Shown here piece after piece: positions 6,139-7,618 of a stretch of DNA of 7,618 nt. Origin of the DNA: CAZZCS01 sp964652645 (GTDB lineage: Bacteria > Cloacimonadota > Cloacimonadia > Cloacimonadales > Cloacimonadaceae); the NCBI GenBank assembly GCA_964652645.1, contig CAZZCS010000106.1, positions 1 through 7,618 of the forward strand, written 5' to 3'. A program made the translations under genes and the position numbers. Under the pieces are notes generated by a model, which ran no database searches, was not told the origin of the DNA, and saw only the letters and a program-made list of their open reading frames with translations. Each line of letters starts with the position of its first letter. Within the stretch, counting starts at the first letter, position 1.

Positions 6139-7461
6139 CTACAATCGTCCAATTGAATAGTAGGTGAAGCCCAGCTCCCGCACCTGAGCAGGATTGTATT
6201 GGTTTCTTCCATCGAAGATAATTGCTTGCTTTAGCAGGGCCTTGATCCTCGGGAAATCGGGGTAGCGGAACTGATGCCACTCTGTTACCAAAAGCAAGGC
6301 ATCTGCCCCTGAAAGAGCATCGTACTCATTATCAAAATACTTGATCTCTGTTCTGTCTCCAAAGATGCGTCTGGCTTCCTGCATTGCTACAGGATCATAA
6401 GCATTTATCTGAGCTCCTCTTGCGATCAAATCTTCTATGATAACGATGGAGGGGGCTTCGCGCATGTCGTCTGTCTGAGGCTTAAAGGCCAATCCCCACA
6501 AGGCAAGAGTGATACCTTTTAAGTCCTGTCCAAAGTGAGCTTGGACTTTCTCTGCCAGTAAATGCTTTTGCCTGTCGTTTACGGTCTCTACTGCATTGAG
6601 CACTTTGGGTTCCAAATCCACAGCTTTGGCCATGTGAATCAGGGCTTTTACGTCTTTTGGGAAACAGCTTCCACCGTAGCCAACTCCGGGATAGATAAAT
6701 TTGTAACCTATCCTGCTATCGGAGCCTATTCCATTGCGAACCTCTGCTACATCAGCACCATAGGCCTCACAGAGCCTGGCAATTTCGTTCATAAAAGATA
6801 TCTTGGTGGCCAGCATGGCATTAGCAGCATACTTGGTCATTTCTGCCGAGCGGATGGAGAGGATAATCACTCGGTCGCTGGTGCGATTGAAAGGAGCATA
6901 CAAGACCTTGAGGATCTCTCCGACCCTAACGTTATCGACCCCGATCACGACCCGGTCTGGCTTCATAAAGTCCTCTATGGCTGCTCCTTCTTTCAGGAAC
7001 TCTGGATTTGATACGACGTCAAATTCCAGGTCTGAGCCGCGACTGTCCAGGATCTGTTGCATCTCTGCTCTCACCTTGTCTGCAGTGCCCACTGGGACGG
7101 TGGATTTGTCCACGACGATCTTGTATTCATTCATGTGGTTGGCAATGTCTGCCGCCACAGAGAGGACGTACTGAAGATCAGCAGATCCATCTTCATCGGG
7201 CGGGGTACCGACAGCGATAAAGATAATCAAAGATTCCTGTACGGCTTTCTGGATGTCTGTGGTAAAAGTGAGTCTGCCAGCATCTGCATTACGCTTTACC
7301 ATCTCTTCGAGGCCCGGTTCATAGATAGGGATCTCTCCCTGTAAAAGCTTATCAATCTTGGTTTTATCATTATCGACGCAGATTACCTGATTTCCCATTT
7401 CGGCAAAGCAAGTACCGGTAACCAGCCCTACATACCCGCTTCCTACTACTGCTAGTTTCAT
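6139..7461 (-). CDS. ugd: UDP-glucose 6-dehydrogenase
   Basis: Cytoplasmic NAD-dependent enzyme that oxidises UDP-glucose twice to UDP-glucuronate, the precursor of acidic surface sugars in capsule, exopolysaccharide or LPS. The 440-residue protein is full length for the UDPGDH (TuaD/RkpK-like) group. Visible: the NAD-binding GSGYVG at residues 7-12; VGTPPDEDG at 84-92; STVPVGT at 120-126; NPEFLKEG at 152-159; the catalytic-cysteine motif PGVGYGGSCFPKD at 258-270 (C266); FKPQTDDMRE at 326-335; and FDGRN at 416-420. The GGSCFPKD and FKPxTDDxRE motifs favour UDP-glucose over UDP-ManNAc/GlcNAc dehydrogenases, though the family members are similar. A GGGAG site 5 bases upstream (7467-7471) supports the ATG. 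The start overlaps the stop of the upstream epimerase gene by 4 bases, so the two form an operon and may be translationally coupled. Confidence 0.92.
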   Translation of the reverse strand: MKLAVVGSGYVGLVTGTCFAEMGNQVICVDNDKTKIDKLLQGEIPIYEPGLEEMVKRNADAGRLTFTTDIQKAVQESLIIFIAVGTPPDEDGSADLQYVLSVAADIANHMNEYKIVVDKSTVPVGTADKVRAEMQQILDSRGSDLEFDVVSNPEFLKEGAAIEDFMKPDRVVIGVDNVRVGEILKVLYAPFNRTSDRVIILSIRSAEMTKYAANAMLATKISFMNEIARLCEAYGADVAEVRNGIGSDSRIGYKFIYPGVGYGGSCFPKDVKALIHMAKAVDLEPKVLNAVETVNDRQKHLLAEKVQAHFGQDLKGITLALWGLAFKPQTDDMREAPSIVIIEDLIARGAQINAYDPVAMQEARRIFGDRTEIKYFDNEYDALSGADALLLVTEWHQFRYPDFPRIKALLKQAIIFDGRNQYNPAQVRELGFTYYSIGRL

Positions 7462-7618
7462 TTTTTCTCCCTGAAAAATTGGATGGTTTCTGCTATGCCT
7501 TTGCTCAGGCTATAGTCCGGCGTCCAGCCCAGAACACCCTTTGCCTTATCATAGCATAAGATACTGCGGTGCAAATCACCCAGTCTGGCCTCACCGATGT
7601 TTGGCCTTATCTGGGAGC
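7458..7618 (-). CDS. NAD-dependent sugar-nucleotide epimerase/dehydratase, C-terminal end (partial)
   Basis: Translating the minus strand from the window edge gives 52 residues and a TGA. They include the stretches GEARLGDLHRS and KAKGVLGWTPDYSLSKGI, then ETIQFF and a lysine-rich end. This is the typical tail of extended-SDR sugar-nucleotide epimerases such as UDP-glucose 4-epimerase or UDP-glucuronate 4-epimerase: a Gly-Asp plus basic patch for the nucleotide phosphates, then AkxxLGWxPxxsLxxGI before a final helix. The Rossmann and YxxxK parts lie outside the window, so the exact substrate is unknown. Its stop codon overlaps the start of the UDP-glucose dehydrogenase gene (shared ATGA, 7458-7461). 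That pairing suggests the epimerase acts on the same UDP-sugar pool, perhaps making UDP-galacturonate or UDP-galactose. Confidence 0.8.
   Translation of the reverse strand, partial: SQIRPNIGEARLGDLHRSILCYDKAKGVLGWTPDYSLSKGIAETIQFFREKK

Noticed and set aside
6562..7344. Several + strand open frames (about 70-149 codons) opposite the UDP-glucose dehydrogenase gene
   Set aside because: All are shadows of a complete minus-strand gene with intact family motifs; none has supporting features.

Overview
The window looks like a chromosomal segment of a Gram-negative (diderm) bacterium. Base composition is about half G+C, judged by eye, and good Shine-Dalgarno sites precede most genes. The protein set fits an amino-acid-using member of the broad FCB assemblage, for example something near Cloacimonadota. 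That placement is a guess from protein flavour and is not shown by any marker in the window. No mobile element, CRISPR array, tRNA or rRNA was seen.

Layout. Positions 1-232 are non-coding: an almost G-free A/C-rich stretch flanked by two copies of a ~20-nt repeat, then a possible promoter. Four genes follow on the + strand with short gaps: an SDR-type L-threonine 3-dehydrogenase (233-1192), a Gfo/Idh/MocA oxidoreductase resembling the GnnA/UDP-GlcNAc 3-dehydrogenase group (1197-2189), asparaginyl-tRNA synthetase (2207-3502) and a class I/II PLP aminotransferase of the 2-aminoadipate/MocR-like type (3538-4755). A second + strand unit holds a small exported protein (4818-5294) and a prepilin peptidase. 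The N-terminal family motif of the peptidase shows that its reading frame begins upstream of any ATG/GTG/TTG, most likely at a CTG at 5304. A 9-bp hairpin (6090-6112) separates this unit from a convergent minus-strand unit: UDP-glucose 6-dehydrogenase (7461-6139), preceded by the 3' end of a sugar-nucleotide epimerase gene (7618-7458) that overlaps it by 4 bases.

How the genes fit together. The first unit mixes amino-acid metabolism (threonine oxidation, transamination) with asparagine charging and a nucleotide-sugar-type dehydrogenase. It reads as a co-transcribed housekeeping group more than a single pathway. The second unit is about the cell surface: an exported beta-rich protein and the enzyme that processes type IV pilin-like proteins. 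The minus-strand unit makes UDP-glucuronate and probably epimerised UDP-sugars for surface polysaccharide or LPS. No clearly new system is visible. The most notable points are the CTG start, the A/C-rich repeat-bearing leader, and the unidentified exported protein coupled to the prepilin peptidase.
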